NCBI RefSeq assembly: GCF_034927245.1
Contig: NZ_JAYFQK010000059.1
Span: forward strand, 1-64,000
DNA length: 64,000 nt
Origin: Desulfitobacterium_A sp034927245
GTDB taxonomy: Bacteria; Bacillota; Desulfitobacteriia; Desulfitobacteriales; Desulfitobacteriaceae
Direction: 5' to 3'
Shown piece by piece: positions 25,157 through 34,514 of this stretch. Numbering within the stretch: the stretch's first letter is position 1; every line of letters begins with the position of its first letter. The notes below the pieces were generated by a model. It was given only the letters and a program-made list of their open reading frames with translations, did not search any database and was not told where the DNA came from. A program made the translations under genes and the position numbers.

Positions 25157-26833
25157 TTAAAGGGTCTTAATTTTATTATATAAAGTGGCTAAAGAAATAT
25201 TTAAAGTCTGAGCTGCTTTCTTTTTTCCTTCAACAGAATCACCATAGCGTTCTAAGGCTAATCGAATCATCTTCTTTTCCAATACATCTAAGGGCAGAAG
25301 TTCCGAAGTATCCTTCTCTGTTCTATCCCCTATTTCTCTTCTTTCACCTAACATAAGGTGTTGGGGTGTGATAATATCCCCCTCGACAATAACCATAGCT
25401 CTTTCAATCACATTCTGAAGTTCTCGGACATTTCCGGGCCAATTATAATTATGTAGAAGCTGCTCAGCCTGAGCATTCATCGCAACAACATGTTTGCCAA
25501 ACTTTCGGTTCAATTTCGTGATATAGAACTGGGCATAGGCAAGAATATCATCTTTATGTTTACGCAAAGGCGGCAAGCATAATTCAGCACCATTCAGGCG
25601 ATAATATAACTCCTCAGAAAAATTTCCTTGCCTTAACTTTTCTCGTAAATTTCGATTTGTCGCTGCAATCACTCGGACATTAACTTTAATGGTTTGGTTG
25701 CCCCCGACCCGTTCAAACTCCATATTTTGAAGCACTCTTAAAAGCTTAGACTGCAAAGCCAAATTTATATCACCCATCTCATCAAGAAAAATCGTTCCTT
25801 CGTTGGCTAGTTCCATTTTTCCTATTTTTGTCTTGGAAGCTGTTGCAAAAGATCCTTTTTCATGTCCGAAAAGTTCACTTTCGAGCAAAGTTTCGGGAAT
25901 AGCAGCACAATTAACCTTGATAAAAGGCTTATCACTTCTCTTACCGGCGCAATGAATAGCATGTGCAAATAGTTCTTTTCCGGTCCCACTTTCGCCTAGA
26001 ATCAATACCGGATCATCACTTTTTGCCGCATGTTTAGCTAAATTTATAGAACGTTCAAAATCAGGATGACTTCCTATAATATCATCAAAGGTAATTGAAC
26101 TTGTTGTGATTTGATTGATTCGGCTTTGCAGCTCTGTTATAACTCGGTTAGAGTTTTGAAGTTGCTCCATTGTTTTATATATTTCGGTAAGGGGCTGAAA
26201 AACAACTACGCAAGCTTCGATTTTGCCCTCAACAATGATCGGAGCGGCATTCGATATGACTTCGACTTCGCACCCACCCACTTTAGCACGATGGGAAAAA
26301 ATCGGTTCATGAGTCCTCAGAACACGTGCCAAAGCACTTTCGGGCGATACTTCAAAGATATTCTTTCCTATTCTCTGTTGAGCAGAAATACCCGTAACTC
26401 GGCTAAAGGCTGGGTTAACATACTTGATAATCCCATCCGTACCGGCTATTTCAATAGCCTCTTGAACCGAATTAAGAATCGCATAAAGTTTGCCCTGGAA
26501 CCCTTTTTCCTTTGCTTTAACAAGATGCGTTATAAAATTAGCCCCTTCAGCTTCGATAACTGAAGTGTGACTTGCTTTTAAACGTGCCAGGGTTTGTTGT
26601 ACCTCAGGTACCCCTGTAGTTTCAATTATTATCCCTATATCCTGCATACAAAGTTCCTCAACGGTATTACACGTTTTAATGCCGTCCCGGTAGGCGAGAA
26701 CAATTCCGGGGGCTCCTTCTGAAATATCGCAAACCGATACAATTTCTATATATTCTACCCCTTTTAATAATTTATAGAATGATGTTCCTTTTTTTCCTGC
26801 ACCTATGATTCCAACCCGGATCTTTTGAAACAC
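25157..26833 (-). CDS. AAA+ regulator of sigma-54 type with Rossmann-like and PAS domains and a degenerate GAFTGA loop
   Basis: 558 residues. The N-terminus has a dinucleotide-binding fold pattern (VGIIGAGKKGTSFYKLLKG, about 5-115). A PAS domain follows (about 118-220), then an NtrC-type AAA+ domain with Walker A GESGTGKE (about 281), and a Fis-type helix-turn-helix at the end (KKKAAQTLNISLATLYNKIK). The loop that contacts sigma-54, normally GAFTGA, reads GSFATA (about 326-331). The catalytic parts otherwise look intact. It may therefore not activate sigma-54 promoters in the usual way. Starts with GTG after GGAGGGAG. It has no same-strand partner. Confidence 0.88.
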   Translation of the reverse strand: MFQKIRVGIIGAGKKGTSFYKLLKGVEYIEIVSVCDISEGAPGIVLAYRDGIKTCNTVEELCMQDIGIIIETTGVPEVQQTLARLKASHTSVIEAEGANFITHLVKAKEKGFQGKLYAILNSVQEAIEIAGTDGIIKYVNPAFSRVTGISAQQRIGKNIFEVSPESALARVLRTHEPIFSHRAKVGGCEVEVISNAAPIIVEGKIEACVVVFQPLTEIYKTMEQLQNSNRVITELQSRINQITTSSITFDDIIGSHPDFERSINLAKHAAKSDDPVLILGESGTGKELFAHAIHCAGKRSDKPFIKVNCAAIPETLLESELFGHEKGSFATASKTKIGKMELANEGTIFLDEMGDINLALQSKLLRVLQNMEFERVGGNQTIKVNVRVIAATNRNLREKLRQGNFSEELYYRLNGAELCLPPLRKHKDDILAYAQFYITKLNRKFGKHVVAMNAQAEQLLHNYNWPGNVRELQNVIERAMVIVEGDIITPQHLMLGERREIGDRTEKDTSELLPLDVLEKKMIRLALERYGDSVEGKKKAAQTLNISLATLYNKIKTL

Positions 26834-26990
26834 AGCACTCCCTCCAAATTCACTTTCTCGGTATATATCATTTATTGTTTGACTTTATCCAATTATTCGA
26901 ATATTCGACGCATACTAATAATTTCCTTTCTAAAAATTATAAATCGGCTAATAAATCAAGTAATTATTATAATTTTCTCTGTTTTAGAAT

Positions 26991-27029
26991 AAAAAAAGCT
27001 CCTACCTTTTTTCGGTAAGAGCTTTTTTT
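26991..27029 (-). terminator. Bidirectional terminator after the EF-G-like gene
   Basis: AAAAAAAGCTC-TACC / GGTA-GAGCTTTTTTT with a 7-nt loop; A and T tracts on both sides. Confidence 0.9.
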
Positions 27030-27107
27030 ATAGTTTCCTTTATACGTATCAAAATATATAAGTTTTTATCGATTGATAAAACTCAAAGTGCAACCAGCGG
27101 GTTTCCT

Positions 27108-29129
27108 TTATCTCGCTTGTACTGACTTCAGTTGATTAACAAGGGTATCACTGATTTTCGATGGAACATCCTCATATTGAAGAAACTCTAAGCTGAAATT
27201 TCCTCTGCCTTGAGTTAACGATTTAAGATCAATCGCATAACGCATCATTTCGGCTTGAGGAACATGGGCAATTATTTTCTGATACTTACCATCTGCTTCC
27301 ATTCCAAGGACTTTTCCCCGTTTACTATTGAGATCTCCGATTACGTCTCCCATAAAATCTTCCGGCACTAAAACAGTAACCTCGACAATAGGTTCTAAAA
27401 GCACAGGTTGTGCTAATTCCATTCCCTTTTTAAAGGCAATGATGGAAGCAAGTTTAAAAGCCATCTCCGAAGAATCAACGCTATGATACGATCCGTCTGT
27501 TAGGGTAGCCTTGATGCCTGTTACCGGAAACCCTGCCAATATGCCCTCATGCATTGCCTCATGTATTCCTTTTTCTACAGCAGGGAAATATTGCTTAGGC
27601 ACCGCCCCGCCAAAGACTTCTTCCGTAAATTCAAAATTGGCTTCTAATAATGGTTGAAGCGTTAACCACACATGTCCGTATTGTCCATGCCCGCCACTTT
27701 GTTTTTTATGCTTACCCTCCACTTTAACTGTCTTACGTATGGTTTCCCGGTAAGCCACTTTGGGCACTCGCGTATTGACAGTCACACCAAATTTTCGCTG
27801 CAATTTTTCCATGAGGATTTCAAGATGCATTTCTCCCATACCGTAAAGCAAAAGTTCCTTCGTCTCGAGATTCTTTTGGGTGCGCATTGTTGGATCTTCC
27901 TCAGCTAAACGCGCGAGGGCGCTGCCTAATTTATCCTCATCACCTTTGCTCTTCGGTGCGATGGTTACTGCAAGGCGAGGTTCGGAAAATTCAATTCCTT
28001 TCAATTGAACGGGTTTCTCCTTTGGACAAAGGGTATCTCCTGTTCCGATGTCTTGTAGTTTGGCAACTACCGCAATATCTCCGGCTTTTATTATTGAAAT
28101 GGGTTCCTGATTTTTGCCTTTCAGCAAAAAGGGATTTCCCATTTTTTCTTCCGTATTACGTGTGGCATTATAAATCATTTGATCTGTTTTAAATTGTCCT
28201 CCATACACGCGCAAAAAGTTCATTTTTCCCACATAGGGATCCGCCAGGGTTTTAAAAACTAAAGCACATTTTTCTGAGCGGATTTCCGGTGCAGGGGCAT
28301 TTTTTGTAATGAAGTCAAGAAGATTACCAATTCCGATATTTTTAACGGACGATCCACCTAAAATGGGAACAACAAGGTTTTGGGCAAAGGCAGCCGGTAG
28401 AGCCTTTTTGATTTCTTCATCACTTAAGGACTGACCGTCCAGATATTTTGTAAGAATTTCATCGTCAGCTTCGGCAATGGTCTCTGCTAACACTTCCCGC
28501 AACTCTTCCATTTCTTCTAGATATTCGCCGGGAACATCTTTGACAGTATATTTACCGCTCGCATTATTCTCAAAGTAATAGGCTTTTTGTTCAACAATAT
28601 CAATAATTCCTTTAAATTGATCTTCATGTCCGATTGGAATTTGTAAAGGTGCAAAATGGGTGTGAGGAAATTGTTCTTTTAGCTGTTCAACAACTTTGTG
28701 GAAATTTGCATTTTCACGGTCGAGTTTATTAATAAAAAGAAGGCGAGGCAGCTTTTGTTCTTCCATCAAGTCCATGAGGATCTCTGTTTGCACTTCAATC
28801 CCTGAAACACCGCAAAGAACAAGCACCCCGCTCTCAACAACACGAAGTGCTGATTTCACTTCGCCAAAAAAATCCGAGTACCCTGGTGTATCCAAAATAT
28901 TGATTTTATATCCTTGCCATTCCACCGGAACATGGCTGGTACTTATTGAAACCTTATGTTTGATCTCTTCCGGCAAAGAATCGGAGACGGTATTTCCCTC
29001 CATTACTTTTCCCATTCGCGAAATTGCGCCTGAGTTAAACAGAAACGCCTCCGTCAAAGACGTCTTTCCCGCGCCCCCATGCCCCACCAAACATACATTC
29101 CGCAGATTAATCGTGTCATAATCTTTCAA
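27108..29129 (-). CDS. Elongation factor G-like GTPase (EF-G paralogue)
   Basis: A translational GTPase with all five EF-G domains in about 673 residues. G1 is GHGGAGKTS, G3 DTPGYSDF, and G4 NKLDRE where housekeeping EF-G has NKMD. Domain IV carries SGGHGQYGHVWL. It belongs to the EF-G2-like group found besides the main fusA, whose role is not settled (ribosome recycling or a stress-specific task). No rps or tuf genes are nearby, so this is not the str operon copy. I prefer TTG 29129 as start, with AAGGAG 9 nt before it; the ATG three codons upstream abuts the site. Confidence 0.88.
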   Translation of the reverse strand: MKDYDTINLRNVCLVGHGGAGKTSLTEAFLFNSGAISRMGKVMEGNTVSDSLPEEIKHKVSISTSHVPVEWQGYKINILDTPGYSDFFGEVKSALRVVESGVLVLCGVSGIEVQTEILMDLMEEQKLPRLLFINKLDRENANFHKVVEQLKEQFPHTHFAPLQIPIGHEDQFKGIIDIVEQKAYYFENNASGKYTVKDVPGEYLEEMEELREVLAETIAEADDEILTKYLDGQSLSDEEIKKALPAAFAQNLVVPILGGSSVKNIGIGNLLDFITKNAPAPEIRSEKCALVFKTLADPYVGKMNFLRVYGGQFKTDQMIYNATRNTEEKMGNPFLLKGKNQEPISIIKAGDIAVVAKLQDIGTGDTLCPKEKPVQLKGIEFSEPRLAVTIAPKSKGDEDKLGSALARLAEEDPTMRTQKNLETKELLLYGMGEMHLEILMEKLQRKFGVTVNTRVPKVAYRETIRKTVKVEGKHKKQSGGHGQYGHVWLTLQPLLEANFEFTEEVFGGAVPKQYFPAVEKGIHEAMHEGILAGFPVTGIKATLTDGSYHSVDSSEMAFKLASIIAFKKGMELAQPVLLEPIVEVTVLVPEDFMGDVIGDLNSKRGKVLGMEADGKYQKIIAHVPQAEMMRYAIDLKSLTQGRGNFSLEFLQYEDVPSKISDTLVNQLKSVQAR

Positions 29130-29249
29130 GACAATCATCTCCTTGATATTTTATTCAGAAAAGGTTTCCCTTTTACTTACTGATTCTCGGAGTTTATTTA
29201 GTCTGAAGATAAATGAATTTAACCTTTGTTTAATGATTAACTTTAGATT

Positions 29250-30425
29250 TCAATAGCTTTCGCTTAGTGCTTTTTCATACTGACCCCAAACAAGGGGTTG
29301 GCCGTTGCGAACCATCAGTTTTCCCCTTGCCCAAACATGCTGTATATCAAGGTTAGCGTCTAGAGCGACCAAATCCGCATCGAAACCAAGACGGATCAAT
29401 CCCTTTTGAGGAAGCTTAAGAACAAGGGCCGGATTAGAAGTTATGGTACGTAACGCGACTTCCAGGGGAAGATTATACCGTTTTACCGCTTCGCGAATAT
29501 CCCGCCATAAGACACGGACAGAGCCTATTCCCATCCCTACTAATTCGCCGTGGTCATTATATTGGGGCATGCTTCCATTTCCATCAGAGGTTACTGTTAC
29601 ACGGTCATTCAATAATTTACGCTGGGCTAAGAGGTATAAGACATGGGGAACCTGCCGTTCCTCGGGAAAATCATCGCACCCGGCAGTGAGATCGACATTT
29701 CCACCGGCTTTTAAATGTTCTAAGGCTTGCTCCAGTAAGAAAGATGTCCGGTTCATATGCGTCGGCATAAATTGGATGATCGGGATTTCAGTTTCTTCCA
29801 GGATTCTACGTATGGGTTCAATTCCTTTTTTACCTTCGCCAAGATGAAGATGGACAATTCCTGCCTTACCGCCCAGCATTCCGCCAACTCTGGCTTCTGC
29901 CGCCAAACGTTCAAGCTCAGCGATTTGAGGCTGGGCAGAACGGTGATCTGAAATTGCAATTTCACCGGCGCCGATAACTTTATCAATCAGCACTAGGTCC
30001 AAACGCAGATCAGCCATTAAGGTACGGGTCGCTTGATAAGCTCCGCTATAGACAAATGTGGTTAACCCTTCTTTTTCGAGAGCCCTTGCTTTAATTAAAA
30101 GTTCCTCCATTGAGTGGGAAACAGCGTCCGTTCCTAAACATCCTACAACCGTTGTAGTACCTGCCCGAGTTAATTGTGAAAGTTGAATCTCGGGTGTCCT
30201 TGAACTCGGACCGGCCTCTCCTCCTCCCCCACAGATATGGACATGAGCATCAATGAAACCGGGAACAATCCGTTGGCCGTGAAGATCAAAAACAAGACCT
30301 TCAACATAAGGGGGAAAACTCAAATCATTGCCAATGGCGGCAACACGTTCATCCACGATAAGGAGGTCATGAGCCTCACTTCTTTCCGGTGTGTAAATCT
30401 GAGCATTTCGAATAAGTTGCCACAT
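29250..30425 (-). CDS. iadA: Isoaspartyl dipeptidase
   Basis: An amidohydrolase-fold zinc enzyme that cleaves beta-aspartyl dipeptides released from damaged proteins. The metal ligands HVH are in PGFIDAHVHICGGGGEAGPS. A further conserved region reads GAGEIAISDHRS, followed by HLHLGEGKKG and the terminal metal aspartate in TSDGNGS. The 391-residue length is typical. It is monocistronic, and is divergent from spoVB across a 209-nt gap. Confidence 0.9.
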   Translation of the reverse strand: MWQLIRNAQIYTPERSEAHDLLIVDERVAAIGNDLSFPPYVEGLVFDLHGQRIVPGFIDAHVHICGGGGEAGPSSRTPEIQLSQLTRAGTTTVVGCLGTDAVSHSMEELLIKARALEKEGLTTFVYSGAYQATRTLMADLRLDLVLIDKVIGAGEIAISDHRSAQPQIAELERLAAEARVGGMLGGKAGIVHLHLGEGKKGIEPIRRILEETEIPIIQFMPTHMNRTSFLLEQALEHLKAGGNVDLTAGCDDFPEERQVPHVLYLLAQRKLLNDRVTVTSDGNGSMPQYNDHGELVGMGIGSVRVLWRDIREAVKRYNLPLEVALRTITSNPALVLKLPQKGLIRLGFDADLVALDANLDIQHVWARGKLMVRNGQPLVWGQYEKALSESY

Positions 30426-30634
30426 ATTGACAACGCCTCCTATTCGAAAATAGAATGCCCCGACCTATGCCAAGATATTCTTTATCCATGGATGACTTTA
30501 GTGAGTAATTCTCCATCTTTATCACAAATTCCTGTCGGAGCTCCTCGTTTAGGGATAATTTTCTCTTGTCATGGATTTTCTATGACAGGCATAAAGTTAT
30601 ACATAACCGGGACCACAAAACGTGGAGGGAACAT

Positions 30635-32167
30635 ATGGGCAAGCGCACTTTTGTTTATGGTGCTGCAATCTTATTTGCCGCAAATCTTCTCAACCGTATT
30701 ATCGGGTTTATTTATCAATATCTCATTATGACTCATATCGGAGGCGAGGCCTATGGCCTATTCCATATGGTCTTTCCTATCTATATGATGGCCTTGGTAC
30801 TCACCACTGCCGGGGTTCCTATTGCTATTTCCAAAATGGTCTCAGAAGCCATTTCCTTAAACCGATTAGCCCGTGCCCAACACATCTTTCGATTGGCTCT
30901 AACCTTTTTAACTATATCCGGCGGCTTAGTGGCCTTATCCCTATATTTTATTTCACCTTATCTTGCGCACCGATTATTCCCCGATCCACGGGTTTTGAAT
31001 ATTTTTCTCGTTTGTACCCCCGCTATTTTTGTCGTTTCAATATCCTCGGGTTTTCGCGGCTATTTCCAAGGCGTACAAAATATGGTTCCGACGGCACTTA
31101 GCCAAATCTGTGAACAAGTCGTCCGTGTTCTTGTCGGTTTTTCGTCAGCCCTGATTCTTTCTCCCCGCGGTGCGGAATGGGCTGCAATTGGCTTAGCTCT
31201 TGGTATGTTAGCCGGAGAAATCATGGGATTGATCATCATCTTTATTTTATACACCCTAAAAAGAATAAAGCCTTCTCAGGCTGAACCCCCAACCCAATCG
31301 GCTCATATCTTTAAAGAGCTTTTCTCCTTATCTTCTCCCGTTACAGCAGGACGCCTCATTGCCACAGGACTTTCTTCACTTGATGCAGTGCTTATACCCC
31401 AGCGTTTACAAATCGCGGGATACACAGCTCGTGAAGCCACAACCTTATTTGGACAGCTCGGGGGTTCAGCCTTTACCCTGCTCTCTTTCCCAAGTGTCTT
31501 CACTTTTGCCTTAGCAGCCTCCCTGGTTCCTTCGATTTCGGAAGCCTCCGCTCGGAATCAATATCAAATCGTCAAAATGCGAAGTTCCGAGGCGATCCGC
31601 TTAACCCTCCTAATCGGTACTCCCTCTCTGCTCATTCTCTTTTATTTTGCGGCTCCTTTAACCGCCTTCTTCAAAAGCGAGAGTATCGCCCCAATCCTCA
31701 GAATTCTAGCCCTAGGAGGAATCTTTTCTTATCTCCAGCAAACCACTACAGGTATTCTTCAAGGGCTTGGTAAATTTTATCTTCCCGTTATTAATTCTAT
31801 TATTTCCGGATTGCTGCGCATTCCCGTTCTTTATTATTTAACAGCTCAGCCCACTTGGGGATTAAGCGGTACTGCCGTATCATATGTCCTCGGTTACTTG
31901 ATCATGGCTCTTCTCAATATGGGCGCCCTCATCCGATATACAGGAATGATGATCGACTTACCCCGCTTTATTCTTCAGCCCCTCAGTGCCGGTATTGCAA
32001 TGATGCTTCTTTTTCGAATGTTAAGTATTATGCCTCAACCTTGGATTATTCCCCTGCAACTTTTCTTTGGTTCAGCGGCTTATATCGTTATCTTATTTCT
32101 AAATGGCGGAGTGACCTTTAGGGATCTTCGTAAATTGCCATGGATCGGAAAATATATCCCTTTCTAA
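30635..32167 (+). CDS. spoVB: SpoVB-like polysaccharide/lipid flippase
   Basis: A 510-residue membrane transporter of the MOP (MATE/MurJ-like) superfamily with about 14 predicted membrane helices. SpoVB-group proteins are needed for spore cortex peptidoglycan. The start ATG at 30635 follows GGAGGGAAC; the frame is open 23 codons further upstream without a site. Characteristic stretches are GKRTFVYGAAILFAANLLNR, GEAYGLFHMVFPIY and SGFRGYFQGVQNM. Its last codons overlap the tail-to-tail neighbour by 4 nt. Confidence 0.88.
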   Translation: MGKRTFVYGAAILFAANLLNRIIGFIYQYLIMTHIGGEAYGLFHMVFPIYMMALVLTTAGVPIAISKMVSEAISLNRLARAQHIFRLALTFLTISGGLVALSLYFISPYLAHRLFPDPRVLNIFLVCTPAIFVVSISSGFRGYFQGVQNMVPTALSQICEQVVRVLVGFSSALILSPRGAEWAAIGLALGMLAGEIMGLIIIFILYTLKRIKPSQAEPPTQSAHIFKELFSLSSPVTAGRLIATGLSSLDAVLIPQRLQIAGYTAREATTLFGQLGGSAFTLLSFPSVFTFALAASLVPSISEASARNQYQIVKMRSSEAIRLTLLIGTPSLLILFYFAAPLTAFFKSESIAPILRILALGGIFSYLQQTTTGILQGLGKFYLPVINSIISGLLRIPVLYYLTAQPTWGLSGTAVSYVLGYLIMALLNMGALIRYTGMMIDLPRFILQPLSAGIAMMLLFRMLSIMPQPWIIPLQLFFGSAAYIVILFLNGGVTFRDLRKLPWIGKYIPF

Positions 32168-32421
32168 TGATTCCACCATCGTTTTAATTGGTCACTCCAT
32201 TGCCAGTATCCCAACAATAGCGTAAATCCTGCAAAAAGAAGGATAAAAATTTTATAAATGAAAAATACTTTTAACACCGTAAGTAAGGTTAAAAGCAACG
32301 CAATAATTCCGGGAAAAATAAAAAGACGTATTAAACGCTTATCTTTGTGCTTCCATTTCTCTGGGGAAGAAAAAATAAAGATAAAGAGCACGAAGTAAAA
32401 CAAAAATACTCCAATAAGCAT
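32164..32421 (-). CDS. Small integral membrane protein, unknown function
   Basis: 85 residues with about three hydrophobic helices separated by a short basic loop (EKWKHKDKRLIR), ending QLKRWWNH. I start at ATG 32421, which has GGAGGAAAA upstream; the frame extends 7 codons further. It faces spoVB tail to tail with a 4-nt overlap. No family recognised. Confidence 0.6.
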   Translation of the reverse strand: MLIGVFLFYFVLFIFIFSSPEKWKHKDKRLIRLFIFPGIIALLLTLLTVLKVFFIYKIFILLFAGFTLLLGYWQWSDQLKRWWNH

Positions 32422-32538
32422 GATATTTTCCTCCAATAACAATTAACAATTTAATCCCCAGATATTCAATACCATAATTCATTCCTGTTTGGTTAAAATA
32501 AAAATGTCCCAATTAGCAGAGAAAGGAAGTGCTTTAAT

Positions 32539-32760
32539 ATGGGTCGTAATAATCGGAATTCAGGCCTTTTGCCCCAATCTGTTTTGGACGAATTCAAATA
32601 TGAGGTTGCTTCCGAATTAGGATTAACCGAAAAAATACAAAGTCAAGGCTGGGCCAACATGACTTCAAGAGAATGCGGTCATGTCGGCGGAAGAATTGGC
32701 GGAAGCATGGTTAAAACTATGATTCGCAGGGCTGAAGACAGCCTCAAAAATGGGTTATAA
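32539..32760 (+). CDS. Alpha/beta-type small acid-soluble spore protein
   Basis: 73 residues. The GPR protease cleavage region is EFKYEVASELGL and the second conserved block is NMTSRECGHVGGRIGGSMV. These proteins coat spore DNA and protect it from UV and heat. Both DNA-binding helices are intact. GAAAGGAAG precedes the ATG. It is single, with its own terminator. Forespore (sigma-G) control is expected, but I could not pick a convincing sigma-G promoter in the upstream 100 nt. Confidence 0.93.
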   Translation: MGRNNRNSGLLPQSVLDEFKYEVASELGLTEKIQSQGWANMTSRECGHVGGRIGGSMVKTMIRRAEDSLKNGL

Positions 32761-32773
32761 TTTCTTTATCACC

Positions 32774-32811
32774 GGAAGGAGTTATTGTCAAAGCAGTAAC
32801 TCCTTCCTTTT
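32774..32811 (+). terminator. Terminator after the SASP gene
   Basis: GGAAGGAGTTA / TAACTCCTTCC, an 11-bp stem with a loop of about 12 nt, then TTTT. Confidence 0.85.
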
Positions 32812-32819
32812 GATTAATT

Positions 32820-33551
32820 TCAATTCATTTTCTCGAGCTTACGATAATCCGTTAGATCAGAATGCATCGGCGTAATAGAAATAAACTTATTTTGAATGGC
32901 ATACAGATCTGTTTGCGGGTCAGTTTCCGGAGCCAAAAATCCCCCTTGCCAAAAATACGATCGACCCCGGGGATCTAAACGATGTTCAAAGACATTTTGG
33001 TAAACTGCCTTACCCAGTTTTGTAAATCTAATCCCTTTCCAATCCTTTTCCGGAAGTGCAGGAATATTGATATTAAGAAGCCCGACATCTGTCCAAGTAT
33101 TTTGTTTCAAAAACTTGTGGACAAAATGCGCCGCATCTTCAAAGCAATCTTCATCAAAGCTTGCCAGTGACACCGCAAGTGAAGGAATTCCAAGCAAAAC
33201 TCCCTCCATAGCAGCTGAAACCGTTCCGGAATAAAAAACATCAGTCCCTAGATTTGGCCCGTTATTAATACCTGATATCACAAGATCAGGACTTGGAATG
33301 ATCTTACCTTGGAGGGCCAGCTTTACACAATCAGCAGGATTGCCGCGAACAGCATACCCTTTGTATCCCTTCTTCCCTTGTTCCATGACAAAAAGGGGGT
33401 CAGAAAGAGTGATTGAATGCCCGGTAGCAGACTTCTGGCTTTCGGGAGCAACTGCAAATATTTCCAGTGAATTATCTTGTGCCAAAACCTGCCATAGGGT
33501 CTGTAACCCCTTTGCGTAAAAACCATCATCATTAGTCAGTAATATTCGCAT
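32820..33551 (-). CDS. surE: 5'/3'-nucleotidase SurE
   Basis: A metal-dependent nucleotidase acting on 5'- and 3'-nucleoside monophosphates. The family start MRILLTNDDGFYAKG carries the DD metal pair; RGNPADCV, SGINNGPNLG and YSGTVSAAMEG follow. About 243 residues is normal. I use the ATG at 33551 (GAGG 6 nt upstream) rather than one four codons earlier. It is followed upstream on the same strand by ypmA and folE, likely one unit. Confidence 0.94.
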   Translation of the reverse strand: MRILLTNDDGFYAKGLQTLWQVLAQDNSLEIFAVAPESQKSATGHSITLSDPLFVMEQGKKGYKGYAVRGNPADCVKLALQGKIIPSPDLVISGINNGPNLGTDVFYSGTVSAAMEGVLLGIPSLAVSLASFDEDCFEDAAHFVHKFLKQNTWTDVGLLNINIPALPEKDWKGIRFTKLGKAVYQNVFEHRLDPRGRSYFWQGGFLAPETDPQTDLYAIQNKFISITPMHSDLTDYRKLEKMN

Positions 33552-33573
33552 TTTTGTCCTCATCGCGGCATAG

Positions 33574-33753
33574 CTATTCTACTTCATAAATGGAGATAAC
33601 CATGCTTTCTTCCTTTTTGGTTAATCCAAACATTAAATGATGTTCTTTTAAATTTTTGTTTAGAAAGTCCACAACCTTATACATCTCAGGATGAGCATGA
33701 ACCCGTTGTGTTGCCATTAATTCCAGTTTTCCTTTTCCTTTTTCTTGTTCCAT
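33574..33753 (-). CDS. YpmA-like protein (DUF4264)
   Basis: A 59-residue protein found by translating the gap between surE and folE. Sequence landmarks are VHAHPEMYKVVDFLNKNLKE and MFGLTKKEESMVISIYE, which match the Bacillus YpmA/DUF4264 family (KVHTxxxLYKIVDFLNKNLK...LIFGLTK). GGGAG stands 4 nt before the ATG. The stop is 22 nt from surE, so the two are probably co-transcribed. Function unknown. Confidence 0.85.
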   Translation of the reverse strand: MEQEKGKGKLELMATQRVHAHPEMYKVVDFLNKNLKEHHLMFGLTKKEESMVISIYEVE

Positions 33754-33798
33754 GAATCTCCCTCTTCTCCGACCAAAGCCTGCTATTAGAGTATATCC

Positions 33799-34365
33799 TT
33801 ATTGATGCTGAATTAACGAAAAAGCTTCTGAACGAGTGACTTGACTTGTTTTAAATATTCCGCGCACCGCAGAGGTAATGGTTCGAGAACCGGGTTTTTT
33901 AACCCCCCTCATCGTCATGCACATATGTTCGGCTTCAATAACGACTAAAACCCCCCTCGGATCCAGCATATCCATAATTGAATCTGCTACCTGGGAGGTT
34001 AATCGCTCTTGAAGTTGTGGACGTTTAGCAAAACCCTCGACTACCCTTGCTAGCTTCGAGAGTCCTGTCACCTTTCCTTTTCGCGGAATATAGGCAACAT
34101 GGGCTTTACCATAGAAGGGAACAAGATGGTGTTCACACATCGAATAAACCGGGATATCTTTAACAATAACCATCTCTTCATGGTCTTCTGAGAATTGAAC
34201 TTTCAAATGCTCGCTCGGATCCTCATTTAAACCTGCGAAAACTTCTGCATACATGCGAGCCACGCGTTTCGGTGTATCACGTAAGCCTTCCCGTTCGGGA
34301 TCCTCTCCAATCCCCTCAAGAATCATATAAACAGCCTGTTCAATCTTATTAAGGTCAAAACCCAA
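33799..34365 (-). CDS. folE: GTP cyclohydrolase I
   Basis: First step of tetrahydrofolate synthesis: GTP to 7,8-dihydroneopterin triphosphate plus formate. The zinc site (CEHHLVPF) and the signature KVTGLSKLARVVEGFAKRPQ are intact, with the third ligand in EAEHMCMTMRG. 188 residues is standard. It starts with TTG after GGGGGGAGAAAG. No other folate genes sit here; ypmA and surE follow on the same strand. Confidence 0.96.
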   Translation of the reverse strand: MGFDLNKIEQAVYMILEGIGEDPEREGLRDTPKRVARMYAEVFAGLNEDPSEHLKVQFSEDHEEMVIVKDIPVYSMCEHHLVPFYGKAHVAYIPRKGKVTGLSKLARVVEGFAKRPQLQERLTSQVADSIMDMLDPRGVLVVIEAEHMCMTMRGVKKPGSRTITSAVRGIFKTSQVTRSEAFSLIQHQ

Positions 34366-34514
34366 AATCTTTCTCCCCCCATTTTATGAAAATTGAATCA
34401 TTTTAACTTTTTTTAATTCTTTACTAAGATATATCTTATATCTTATCATTTTCAAAAGAAAAAATAAAATACTGCGATGAGGGGAGATCTTCAGAATGAT
34501 AATTAATGATTAAA

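Noticed and set aside
32440..32539. Sigma-G promoter of the SASP gene
   Set aside because: A CATAATT-like -10 exists at 32473, but no GMATR -35 stands at the right distance.
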